Below, piece after piece: positions 18,027-25,839 of a stretch of 64,000 bases of DNA. Positions within the stretch are counted from its first letter, which is position 1; every line of letters starts with the position of its first letter. Under the pieces are notes generated by a model that saw only the letters and a list, made by a program, of their open reading frames with translations, did not search any database and was not told where the DNA came from. The DNA comes from Lachnospiraceae bacterium (GTDB lineage Bacteria; Bacillota; Clostridia; Lachnospirales; Lachnospiraceae): NCBI GenBank assembly GCA_011959105.1, contig BLLU01000251.1:1-64000 (forward strand), in the 5' to 3' direction. Position numbers and translations under genes: made by a program.

Positions 18027-18800
18027 TCACTGCAAATCCTCACTTTTTTCCACTTCAACGACTCTTTTTGTTGCCTTAGTCATCATTTTTCCAATGAATA
18101 AGGGGTGTCGATAAGAAAACTTCATTTGTGCTGTTTGAATTGCAGAGTGACAAATCACAAACTTTTTTTTCCAGATACGATCAGCCAGCCCATATCCAAC
18201 TTTTTTTGCTTCTGCCTTGAATTCTATTGGAACAGAAATTCCTGATGCTGATTTTGTATTTGTCAATGGCGGATGAAATAAATGGAAAGTGATACCATAC
18301 TCTTCATTTTCTATTTGTAGACATTTAGCCAATGATTCTATTGCTCCTTTTGAGGCCGCATAAGGAGAAATATTCTCAAAACCAGTTACACCAACACCAG
18401 AGCTTGTAAAAATCATACGTCCCTTACCTGCCTTACGCATATATGGAAGAACGGATTTTACCAGCCGCAGCGCTCCGAAATAGTTGACATCCAGCACATC
18501 TTGGTAAATGTCGAAACCAATATTCTGTTCGTTTTCATATACACAAAGGCAAGCGTTATGAATAGCAATATCAGTATTCCCAAAACGTCCCATCGCCTGT
18601 TTTACGCCGTTTTCTATGCTCCCAAAAACTTTAGCATCCGCAAGAATGGGCAAAACAGTTTTGGGGTAGTTCTTCTGTAGTTTTTCAATCGCGTCTATCT
18701 GAATGTCCAATACCGTTACGGAATTGCCCAATTCCAATAATCTTTCTACCATATAATATCCGATACCTTGATTTGCGCCAACAATAATGATGTTTCCCAT
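18027..18800 (-). CDS. Short-chain dehydrogenase/reductase
   Basis: A 257-residue Rossmann-fold oxidoreductase. The cofactor loop GANQGIG is at residues 8-14, followed by HNACLC in place of the usual NNAG. The catalytic Ser (TSS, about 133) and the YAASK pair (Tyr147, Lys151) are intact. The substrate is unknown. The C-terminal basic segment (residues 220-257) is longer than usual. The ATG at 18800 is one base beyond the TetR stop codon, and GGAGG lies within the end of the TetR gene, so translation is coupled. Base composition is more AT-rich than that of its neighbours, which suggests acquisition. Confidence 0.87.
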   Translation of the reverse strand: MGNIIIVGANQGIGYYMVERLLELGNSVTVLDIQIDAIEKLQKNYPKTVLPILADAKVFGSIENGVKQAMGRFGNTDIAIHNACLCVYENEQNIGFDIYQDVLDVNYFGALRLVKSVLPYMRKAGKGRMIFTSSGVGVTGFENISPYAASKGAIESLAKCLQIENEEYGITFHLFHPPLTNTKSASGISVPIEFKAEAKKVGYGLADRIWKKKFVICHSAIQTAQMKFSYRHPLFIGKMMTKATKRVVEVEKSEDLQ

Positions 18801-18801
18801 T

Positions 18802-19416
18802 TTAGTTTTCCTCCGCAATTTCTTCAAAAAATCTTTGTATATGCTGATATACGCTTGCCCGAAAGGACTGCTTATGTTCATCGGTCAGTGGGCCACAAAA
18901 TAGCCATCGCTGGGCAAACAGAAAAATTGGTGCATAGTACTTTTCGGCTAAATAGTAGCTGTCTGCGTGTTTAATAATCTTCATTTCCATTAACGCAGAA
19001 AATACCCTGCTCTGAAATGCAAGAGGTTTGGCAAAAATCCAGTGGTCGTAAATTATTTGAGCCTCCTCATTGTTGAACTGCTCAATAAGGAGCAGGCGAA
19101 TCACCTTATTGCAAAAGTCATCCATCAAGTATTGTTCAAAGAAGTAATTTCCTATTATATCATGGGAGCCAATATTGTGTGAACCACTCGTATCATTTAG
19201 CATAGATTCTAACTGGCCCATCATGGTGGTCGCCGTATTTTGAAAACGTCGTAGCAATTCCGCCAAAATTGCCCGTTTATCCTGGAAGTGATAATATATT
19301 GAGCTCTCTTTGATGTTTACTTTTTTACAAATATCTCTGATAGAAACTGCCCGAAATCCTCTTTGGGAAAAAAGCTCTAAAGAAACCATTAAAATATTTT
19401 CCTTTGTGTCCTGCAT
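18802..19416 (-). CDS. TetR/AcrR family transcriptional regulator
   Basis: A 204-residue repressor with an N-terminal helix-turn-helix (ISIRDI-like: VSIRDICKKVNIKESSIYYHF) and a variable C-terminal ligand domain. I start it at the ATG at 19416, where GGAG is correctly spaced; upstream in-frame ATGs would overlap the operator. It likely represses its own promoter, where two perfect inverted palindromes flank the -10 box. It is the first gene of a two-gene operon with the dehydrogenase, whose substrate may be related to the inducer. Confidence 0.88.
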   Translation of the reverse strand: MQDTKENILMVSLELFSQRGFRAVSIRDICKKVNIKESSIYYHFQDKRAILAELLRRFQNTATTMMGQLESMLNDTSGSHNIGSHDIIGNYFFEQYLMDDFCNKVIRLLLIEQFNNEEAQIIYDHWIFAKPLAFQSRVFSALMEMKIIKHADSYYLAEKYYAPIFLFAQRWLFCGPLTDEHKQSFRASVYQHIQRFFEEIAEEN

Positions 19417-19432
19417 TGTCATATCTCCAATT

Positions 19433-19479
19433 CTAACGATTGTTAGGTTCATTGTACCTAACAATCGTTAGATTGTCAA
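19433..19479 (-). promoter_or_regulatory. tetR-SDR promoter with dual TetR operator
   Basis: Minus strand: -35 TTGACA (19474-19479), a 17-base spacer, and -10 TACAAT (19451-19456). One palindrome CTAACGATTGTTAGG fills the spacer (19457-19471). Its exact inverted partner lies immediately downstream of the -10 (19433-19447). Each is itself nearly palindromic (CTAAC...GTTAG). A repressor bound at either site would block RNA polymerase, so this is very probably the autoregulatory operator of the TetR protein. Confidence 0.88.
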
Positions 19480-19825
19480 CTGCTTTCAAAAAAATAGATA
19501 GATGCATAACATACGACAAATCAGAACATCTATTTTCATTACCCGCCCAAAACGGCAAGTAATTCGGATGTGGCCACACTCCGAAATTTTTACTGAGCCG
19601 GGGCCCTCAAAAATTCTTATGTTAAAACCTTATTACTATTTTTTGCCTCCCGGCTATCCATGCAAAAAAGCAGCCCGACTTTTCTTGGCGGACGGCTTTT
19701 TGCGTAATGTGATAGCTCTGATTACATTTTTTGTGGATATAGGCTCCGAAAAGCCTTGATATTACAGTGTTCCTATTAAAATTCACTCATATGTATACGG
19801 TGTCATGCCGAACCTTGTGCAAAAA
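19480..19825 (+). other. AT-rich non-coding remnant between tetR and bioY
   Basis: There is no convincing gene here. An open frame at 19502-19759 has no ribosome site and its translation resembles nothing that I recognise. A GC-type inverted segment with AGCCCGACTTTT near 19671 may be an old terminator. The composition is like the recombinase and tetR region and unlike bioY, so I read it as the far side of the decayed mobile element. Confidence 0.4.
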
Positions 19826-19887
19826 TAACGCAGATTGTAAACTGTATTTAATTTTTGGTTGACAATCTGCGTTATGAATTGTATACT
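19826..19887 (+). promoter_or_regulatory. BirA-type biotin operator and promoter of bioY
   Basis: An inverted repeat of 17-base arms (19826-19842 and 19858-19874, one mismatch) is separated by 15 bases. Its core ATTGTAAAC-N15-GTTGACAAT fits the Firmicute BirA operator. The right arm contains the -35 TTGACA (19859-19864), 17 bases before the -10 TATACT (19882-19887). Biotin-loaded BirA would therefore cover the promoter. The leader from about 19895 to 20030 shows no other clear element. Confidence 0.85.
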
Positions 19888-20040
19888 TAGTTTACATTAT
19901 AATGTACATTTCCAATCCCCATAAGTTAATTCCCGGTTCGGGCAGATTAATGACTGCCTGTGCCGGTAAGGCATCAGCACCGAGAATTCAAATCCGGGAT
20001 TGTCAATGTAGAACATCAAAAAAACGAAAAGGAGAAAGAA

Positions 20041-20580
20041 ATGAATACAAAGAAAATTGCTCTGATCGGCCTGATGACCGCAGTAATCTGCGTGCTGGGC
20101 CCCATTTCCTTTCCGCTGCCTGTCAGCCCGGTCCCCATCTCCCTGGGACTTCTGGGGGTACTGCTGGCCACCTATATGCTGGGGATGAAATGGGGCACGG
20201 TGAGTTGCCTGGTATATCTTCTGCTGGGACTGGTGGGTTTACCTGTATTCACCGGATTTACCGGGGGAGTGGGCAAACTGTTCGGACCCACAGGCGGATA
20301 TCTCATCGGATACATATTCCTGACCCTGATTGCAGGCTTTTTTATCGGCAAATGGCCCTCCAAATGGCCTCTTCATCTGGTCGGCATGGTATTGGGGGTG
20401 GCGGTGTGCTATCTGTTCGGCACACTGTGGCTGGGTTACCTGTTGAAACGCACTTTCGTGGAGGCGCTGTGGATAGGCGTAATCCCGTATATTCCTGCCG
20501 ACATGATCAAAATTGCCATTACTCTGGGACTGGGCGGTCTGGTTCGCAGGCAGCTTAAAAAAGCCGGATTTGTAGAATAA
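20041..20580 (+). CDS. bioY: Biotin transporter BioY (ECF S component)
   Basis: A 179-residue integral membrane protein, the substrate-binding subunit of an energy-coupling factor transporter for biotin. About six membrane segments are visible. The conserved FTGGVGKLFGPTGGYLIGY block and the C-terminal IPYIPADMIK are typical. The ATG at 20041 follows AAAAGGAGAAAGAA. No ECF ATPase genes are adjacent, so it probably shares a general EcfAAT module encoded elsewhere. The BirA-like operator upstream supports biotin as substrate. Confidence 0.95.
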   Translation: MNTKKIALIGLMTAVICVLGPISFPLPVSPVPISLGLLGVLLATYMLGMKWGTVSCLVYLLLGLVGLPVFTGFTGGVGKLFGPTGGYLIGYIFLTLIAGFFIGKWPSKWPLHLVGMVLGVAVCYLFGTLWLGYLLKRTFVEALWIGVIPYIPADMIKIAITLGLGGLVRRQLKKAGFVE

Positions 20581-20666
20581 GCCTCCCCTTGCCATTCCAG
20601 CAAAAATGTGTTAAACTGTTTTTCGTTGCAGGAGTCTCACTGACATGGGTGTCAGAAGATCCAAAC

Positions 20667-20710
20667 CGAGTGTTCGAGACCTTCCACTCGTAAAAAAAAT
20701 ACTAGAGGAG
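20667..20710 (+). ncRNA. Candidate preQ1-I riboswitch
   Basis: The segment has a CGAGTG / CACTCG stem enclosing a 12-base loop that starts TTC and ends C. A one-base junction and an A-rich tail TAAAAAAAATACTAG run into the queT Shine-Dalgarno GAGGAG. This is the layout of preQ1-I aptamers (short stem, 12-base loop, A-rich strand, ACTA). The loop CCTT could pair with the downstream GAGG and hide the ribosome site. The match to the consensus loop is imperfect. Just upstream is a CTGACA / TGTCAG hairpin (20639-20654). Confidence 0.5.
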
Positions 20711-20719
20711 ATTTATACA

Positions 20720-21223
20720 ATGAAAAACAGTAAAACACTTTTTGTTTCCCAGGCGGCGCTGATTGCCGCCCTCTATGTGGTATTGACTTTGCTTGCCAAC
20801 GCTCTGGGCCTGGCAAACTATGCCATCCAGCTTCGCTTCTCCGAGGCGCTCACCATCTTACCCTTTTTCACCCCTGCCGCCATACCTGGCCTGTTCCTGG
20901 GATGCCTGATCAGCAATCTGCTCACCGGCGCCATTCTATGGGATATAATATTCGGCAGTCTGGCAACACTGCTGGGCGCTGTCGGCACGTACTTGCTGCG
21001 GCGCTGCAAATGGCTGGCCCCTCTGCCTCCCATTGTGGCCAACACGCTGATCGTGCCGATGGTGTTGTATTTCGCATATCACATTCCCGGCTCCATCCCC
21101 TATTTCATGCTCACCGTGGGCTTGGGAGAAATACTTTCCTGCGGCGTGCTGGGAATATTGCTGCTTCTGTTGCTGCAAAAGTATAAAAAATATATTTTTC
21201 CTGCCGCATCGGCAAAGGAATAA
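20720..21223 (+). CDS. queT: QueT family queuosine-precursor transporter
   Basis: A 167-residue, highly hydrophobic ECF S-component with about five or six membrane segments, of the QueT family. It is thought to import preQ0/preQ1-type queuosine precursors. The N-terminal block with LALANYAIQLRFSEAL-like sequence (NYAIQLRFSEALTILP) and FTPAAIPGLFLGC are typical. The start at 20720 has GAGGAG upstream; the frame open further upstream runs through the candidate riboswitch and is not used. It neighbours bioY, another S component, so both likely depend on the shared ECF module. Confidence 0.93.
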   Translation: MKNSKTLFVSQAALIAALYVVLTLLANALGLANYAIQLRFSEALTILPFFTPAAIPGLFLGCLISNLLTGAILWDIIFGSLATLLGAVGTYLLRRCKWLAPLPPIVANTLIVPMVLYFAYHIPGSIPYFMLTVGLGEILSCGVLGILLLLLLQKYKKYIFPAASAKE

Positions 21224-21372
21224 ACTAACCATTGCGCAAAGTGGCTTCTGCAACGCTATTTGAGCAGCAAAAACACCTTTGGAACAAGGGTGTACGCATT
21301 TGACAGTCTCAGGCATAGTATATATCAGCCGTTATTATTTGTTTACAGGACAGTTCTGGCATATGCGTTTAA

Positions 21373-21440
21373 TCGGGAACCAACTGGCAATTTTTTCCGC
21401 TTTCTGCAATTTTTCCTGCATATTTGCCGACGGTTCCCGA
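21373..21440. other. Long-range hairpin in the gap between queT and the thioesterase gene
   Basis: The 319-base gap (21224-21542) between convergent genes has no credible gene. It contains a perfect nine-base stem TCGGGAACC / GGTTCCCGA (21373-21381, 21432-21440), then a 3x3 internal loop, then GGCAA / TTGCC, capped by a pyrimidine-rich loop of about 30 bases. It lacks a T tract, so it is not a simple terminator. A small RNA is possible; strand unknown. Confidence 0.35.
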
Positions 21441-21542
21441 TCTCTTCATAATTCTCTCTCATACAAATGGATTATCCATTCCCCCCTGTTCCAATAATAG
21501 AGCCTGGCTATTTCATAGCAGATGTTCTCATAAGCTGATTCC

Positions 21543-22046
21543 TTACAGTTCCAGTATGATCTCCCTCACCTCGTCTTCAATCAGGTAGCACATCTCTTCA
21601 TGGGCATCCACATCTCCCGCGATTTGTTCTGCATCCAGTTTTATATATCTGAGGTCTGCGCTGACCAGCAATATGCCTTTCCAATCATATATCTCCGTCC
21701 TCATAGTGGCAAACTTGGAAGTAGATTTCACCAGGATTCCTTTCCCCACCAGTTCCTCCTGATAGGGCACAGGCTTTCTGTATTTTACTGCCATGGACAT
21801 GGTAACTCCCAGAACCGACTCCCCCTCCCGGGCCCACAGCGCTCTCAGCCCCAGTTCGTCAAGCATAGTTGCGGCCAGCCCCCCATGAACCCGTTGGGGA
21901 AAACTTTGGTGTTCCTCTTCATATCGGAAGATAGTCATAACGCTGCCGTCCTCCATATTATAGAATTGGGCTTTCATACCCACCGGATTATCCATGCCGC
22001 AGATAAAGCACATTTTGCTGTTTCTCTGTTTTCCCACTACTTTCAT
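21543..22046 (-). CDS. PaaI/4HBT-type hotdog thioesterase
   Basis: A 167-residue protein of the hotdog thioesterase superfamily, predicted to hydrolyse an acyl-CoA. An N-terminal CFICGMDNPVGM motif and the hotdog signature QRVHGGLAATMLDE, with the central helix and acidic residue, are visible. The natural substrate is not known. The ATG at 22046 follows GGAGG and overlaps the acyltransferase stop codon by four bases (ATGA), so the two are translationally coupled. A C-terminal acidic tail is present. Confidence 0.87.
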   Translation of the reverse strand: MKVVGKQRNSKMCFICGMDNPVGMKAQFYNMEDGSVMTIFRYEEEHQSFPQRVHGGLAATMLDELGLRALWAREGESVLGVTMSMAVKYRKPVPYQEELVGKGILVKSTSKFATMRTEIYDWKGILLVSADLRYIKLDAEQIAGDVDAHEEMCYLIEDEVREIILEL

Positions 22047-23131
22047 TTCCGTCTCTCCTCCCTCTGTACAATCTGTGCTCCTGTATTCTTTCTCTTTCCC
22101 ATTAGAAATCCCAAACAACCGTTGAGCAGCCAGATCCAAAACAGTTCCAATATGACCATCACCGCAAACAGCGCAATATGTTGAATAAAAAGCCGGCCTG
22201 TGGCCGCCAAGGCCAAGCCCCCCGCCTTTTGGGCAATATAAATGACACGCATATCCAGATGTGTCACCATGATGGCCAGGGAATGCTTCCCCAGATATTC
22301 AAGGGGCGCAAATCGTCCCGGAAGACAGCACAGGAAGAGGGTTCCGCCGGTAAGGCACAAGGCTGCCAGGATAAAGAGGGCTCCATTCCCCAATAGCATA
22401 TAACAGAAAGATACCGGGTAACCCGACACCCGGACATTGACGACAGACAGCCAGGATCCCGCACCGGTCAGGCCGGCACCGGCCAATGCCAGCACCCATT
22501 TCCGCTCAGCAAGGCATCTCACCAATATGCCCATGCCCTCCCCCAGCGCACAGAAAAACATACCCATACAACCGCGCAGAACCGTACTGGCCAGTTTCAG
22601 CAGAAACACGCCGGCGGACATCTCCATCCCCGCTGCCTGGCCCGGCACCCCCTTAAAGGCACAAAGCCCCACAGCCAGTGAAGCCAGTAAAGCCAGCGCC
22701 GCAGGATAAGCCAGTTTTTTACGCAAAAGCTGGTATCCTGTGGCTCCCACAAAAAATACCGGCAAAAACCATAGCACGGAACTACCGAAAAATGAAATGG
22801 CGTCCCATACCTTGCCGGATATTCCCGTGAAAGAATGGGGCATGGGAGCAAAAAACTCTTTTGCGCAGTCCCATAAAATGCCAATGAGACTGAACCAGAA
22901 ATATGGAATCAGAATAGAGCGGGCTCTGTCTCTGATCACAGAACCCGATTCCCGCTCATACAGCCTCCCCTCTCCCGTCAGCAAGCCTGCTGCCACGAAA
23001 AACAGCGGCATATGGAAAGCATTGAGCAGAAGTTTCCAGAAGTAGGGAGTTGCCTCCATATGGCCCAGCACCACCAGCACAATTCCAAGTCCTTTGTAAA
23101 TGTCTAGATACCGAATCCTGTTCTTTTGCAT
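22043..23131 (-). CDS. Acyltransferase family membrane protein
   Basis: A 362-residue polytopic protein of the acyltransferase-3 / OafA-like superfamily, with about ten membrane segments. It begins with the typical RIRYLDIYKGLGIVLVVLGH, whose His near the start of the first segment is the presumed catalytic base. FHMPLFFVAAG follows. Such proteins O-acetylate surface sugars or exopolysaccharides; the substrate here is unknown. I start it at 23131, just upstream of this motif, with GAGAGG before it. It follows the large anchored protein and overlaps the thioesterase gene. Confidence 0.85.
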   Translation of the reverse strand: MQKNRIRYLDIYKGLGIVLVVLGHMEATPYFWKLLLNAFHMPLFFVAAGLLTGEGRLYERESGSVIRDRARSILIPYFWFSLIGILWDCAKEFFAPMPHSFTGISGKVWDAISFFGSSVLWFLPVFFVGATGYQLLRKKLAYPAALALLASLAVGLCAFKGVPGQAAGMEMSAGVFLLKLASTVLRGCMGMFFCALGEGMGILVRCLAERKWVLALAGAGLTGAGSWLSVVNVRVSGYPVSFCYMLLGNGALFILAALCLTGGTLFLCCLPGRFAPLEYLGKHSLAIMVTHLDMRVIYIAQKAGGLALAATGRLFIQHIALFAVMVILELFWIWLLNGCLGFLMGKRKNTGAQIVQREERRK

Positions 23132-23199
23132 ATTTACCAGTTTCCTCTCCCCGCAACCGGCATCTTTCTTTTGCGCTCTCTTTCCGATGTGTCGGAACA

Positions 23200-25731
23200 C
23201 TATTGTATCGTTCTGATATAGGTGATGAAGGAATTGCCGTTCTCCTCCATCCACTCCCGGGTGTCGTTCATTCCCTTTTTATACAGCCTGCCTGTTGCGG
23301 GCTCCATCACCACCATATTATACTCGTTAAAGCCCGTAAGCAGCACTGCCTCCCCATTCTTCAGACGGGCCAGTACCGGAATGTCCTGATTGATAAAATA
23401 CAACATGGAATCCAGGCTGCAGCCCCCCAGATCCAGCACCTGCGCCTGTCCCTCCAGATTTTCTTCCAGAATCTCCCTGGCCGTTTTGCCCTGACTCAGC
23501 AGATTATCCGTATTTCCCACGATCCCTTCCAGAGCCAGCATGGTATCCAGGCACACGGCCAGGCTGCCCTTGTCTTCCGTAGCCGTTTGGGCTGTGATGG
23601 CCATAATCTGGTTGCGCAGCACCCGGTTCCCCCTGACCCATATGGTTCTGCCGCTTTCGTCCACCACCACACCGAAGCAGGCATCCGCCTGGCGGATGGC
23701 CACCGCCGGATCGTAATAAATACCCGCCGCACGGCCCAGGTCATACACATAGTAACGCTCCTGCTGATTGTCCATGGGAAGTACCACATCTCTTCCCCCC
23801 TCAAAAATAACTTCCTTGGGGGTCAGGACCTGCAGCCCCTTCACATCAATCTCTTCCCGCACCTGAATCTGGACCAGCTTTTCATAGGTATCCACCGCTG
23901 CCACCACCAGCCGGTTTCTACCCTCATCCTGGGCCACACTGTTCATAATATGGTCCTGAGACGTACTCACAAAGCTGCCGTCTTCCCTGCGCAGAATCCG
24001 TTCCAAAGTGATCTGGTTCTCCTCCACCTGACAGGACAGCGTATAAATATTATCCCGCTGATAGGCTTTCAGCAGCTTTCCTGATGCATCTCTGATGCAC
24101 ACCTGGTACATGGGAAAAAACAGACGTCCCGCCGCATCGCTGGTCACATCTTCCTGTCTTGCCACGCCGTAGACAATGTCCTCTCCCATAAAGCCCAGCG
24201 GACGGGCTATTTCGTCCGCGTTCACATCAATCCGGGTAATCTGTTCCGTCCCCAGGTTCATGATCTGCAGCCCCTGATCCTGACGCCACACTACGATCTT
24301 GTGGCTGGCGGATATCACCATGGCTTCGTCGCTCTCCACCAGGGCAATCCTGTTGCTGGTCCGCTCCAGAGTGTCCACTTCGTAAATGCCGTGATCCAGA
24401 TAGAGATAAAGCTTCCCCTCCCGGTTCAGATAGAGAAGTTCCTCCAGTTCCCGCTCCAAAATCTCATAGGTTTTGTCATAGGGAATATATACCAGTTCCT
24501 CAATGGTATTCCGCCCGCTGTTGTAGGTATAGAGCTGGATGCCCACCTCTCCCTCATGCCGTCCCCGGTTCATATACCCGTATACGGCAAACTGCACATT
24601 GTTGCCCTCGTCCACATCCAGGATCTTCAGATTGAACCGGCGGTACATCTCGCGGACATCCCACTGTACCCGATTGTTCTGGGACTGGTCCTCATAAAAA
24701 GAAAAAAGCAGCGCCAGTCTGTTGGTGGTCACATTGTAACTGCAAAGTCTTCCGGCCGCTTCAAAGACCACAATATTGCCGTCCTCACTCTCCAACAGAG
24801 CCGTGTCCTCCCCCACAATTCCCAGCATAATCTTGTCGCTGCCATAAATATCCCCCTTCACAGCGGGAATCTGGTCCATGGTCCTCTCAAATTCCAGCAA
24901 ATATACCCTCTCCGGGGTATAGCGGATTCGGTACAGTTCTTCCACCAGGTAGCAGTCCTGGTCCCGGCCGCTGCCTGTGGACACCAGGTAATGAAGTTCC
25001 ATGGAAGCTGTCTGTGTGGCCAGTTCCACCAGATTCACGGCAGGCTGGGTCAGGCGCCTCACGTCCAAATCTCCCCAGGTAATCTGCTGAAAGCTGCTGT
25101 GAATATCCACCTTGTGAAAAGTAGTATTGTCCCCCTGAGAACTGCTCTCCAGATACTTGATCAAGTCCCTGGCGGCCTCCTTATCAAAAGTCTTTTGGTG
25201 AAAGTCCCACACATACTGCAATTTTTCATATCCCCAGGTATTGTCACTCCATATGGCCCGGGTGTAATACCAGATTTCCCGACCACTGTCATCGGTGAGC
25301 ACCAGCGCCAGAGAATACTCCTTGTCCTTCTCAATCAGATCCTTCAGGGCTGTCTCCACCCGTATGGTACTCCCGGACGAAAACTCCGTGATCTCGGTAT
25401 TCTCTATGAGGCGACTGCCGTCCCGGCTGCGCACCTCCATGCGGATTCCCGCCAGGTTGATCCCATAGGTGTCAATCCGAAATACCAGTTCCCTGTTCGT
25501 CCCCAGTTCCGCGATAGTCCCCCGCTGATAGGCGGTGTCCATCGCCTGAGCATACCCATGCAGTTCATTATAAACAATGTCCCCCTTCTCCAGGGTGATA
25601 ACGGGAAAACTGGCCGCCGATAATTCCATTGTCATATTCCGGTTGTCGTGATTCATTACCCTGCCTGCCACCAGCAAAGCGACCACAAAAGTCAGCAGAA
25701 AAATCACCCATTTTATAATTACTTTTTTCAT
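23200..25731 (-). CDS. Large anchored extracytoplasmic protein with C39-like C-terminal domain
   Basis: 843 residues that I cannot assign to a characterised family. Residues 1-24 are a signal anchor. The next ~550 residues are beta-rich, with repeated short blocks suggesting a propeller or repeat fold. The last ~130 residues resemble a C39-like papain-fold domain: CLDTMLALEGI near residue 735, INQDIPVLARL, then AVLLTGFNEYNMVVMEP. The Cys is present, but the His normally found before AV/VL in the HAV motif appears replaced, so proteolysis is doubtful. The ATG at 25731 follows AAAGGAG. It lies in a minus-strand cluster with the acyltransferase and may act on the cell surface. Confidence 0.65.
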   Translation of the reverse strand: MKKVIIKWVIFLLTFVVALLVAGRVMNHDNRNMTMELSAASFPVITLEKGDIVYNELHGYAQAMDTAYQRGTIAELGTNRELVFRIDTYGINLAGIRMEVRSRDGSRLIENTEITEFSSGSTIRVETALKDLIEKDKEYSLALVLTDDSGREIWYYTRAIWSDNTWGYEKLQYVWDFHQKTFDKEAARDLIKYLESSSQGDNTTFHKVDIHSSFQQITWGDLDVRRLTQPAVNLVELATQTASMELHYLVSTGSGRDQDCYLVEELYRIRYTPERVYLLEFERTMDQIPAVKGDIYGSDKIMLGIVGEDTALLESEDGNIVVFEAAGRLCSYNVTTNRLALLFSFYEDQSQNNRVQWDVREMYRRFNLKILDVDEGNNVQFAVYGYMNRGRHEGEVGIQLYTYNSGRNTIEELVYIPYDKTYEILERELEELLYLNREGKLYLYLDHGIYEVDTLERTSNRIALVESDEAMVISASHKIVVWRQDQGLQIMNLGTEQITRIDVNADEIARPLGFMGEDIVYGVARQEDVTSDAAGRLFFPMYQVCIRDASGKLLKAYQRDNIYTLSCQVEENQITLERILRREDGSFVSTSQDHIMNSVAQDEGRNRLVVAAVDTYEKLVQIQVREEIDVKGLQVLTPKEVIFEGGRDVVLPMDNQQERYYVYDLGRAAGIYYDPAVAIRQADACFGVVVDESGRTIWVRGNRVLRNQIMAITAQTATEDKGSLAVCLDTMLALEGIVGNTDNLLSQGKTAREILEENLEGQAQVLDLGGCSLDSMLYFINQDIPVLARLKNGEAVLLTGFNEYNMVVMEPATGRLYKKGMNDTREWMEENGNSFITYIRTIQ

Positions 25732-25839
25732 GGCCGCTCCTTTCCCATACGCTGCGGGACCGCCTGTATCTACGCTTCAGCCCGGCAATGCTTCATGGTT
25801 TCCGTCCACACTTTATTATTGCGGGTATCCCCTGCTCCG

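Noticed and set aside
19502-19759. 85-codon open frame between tetR and bioY
   Set aside because: No ribosome site and no recognisable sequence; AT-rich remnant.
24301-25623. 440-codon frame antisense to the large anchored protein
   Set aside because: No ribosome site, composition typical of antisense frames, and the sense strand has a signal anchor and good start.
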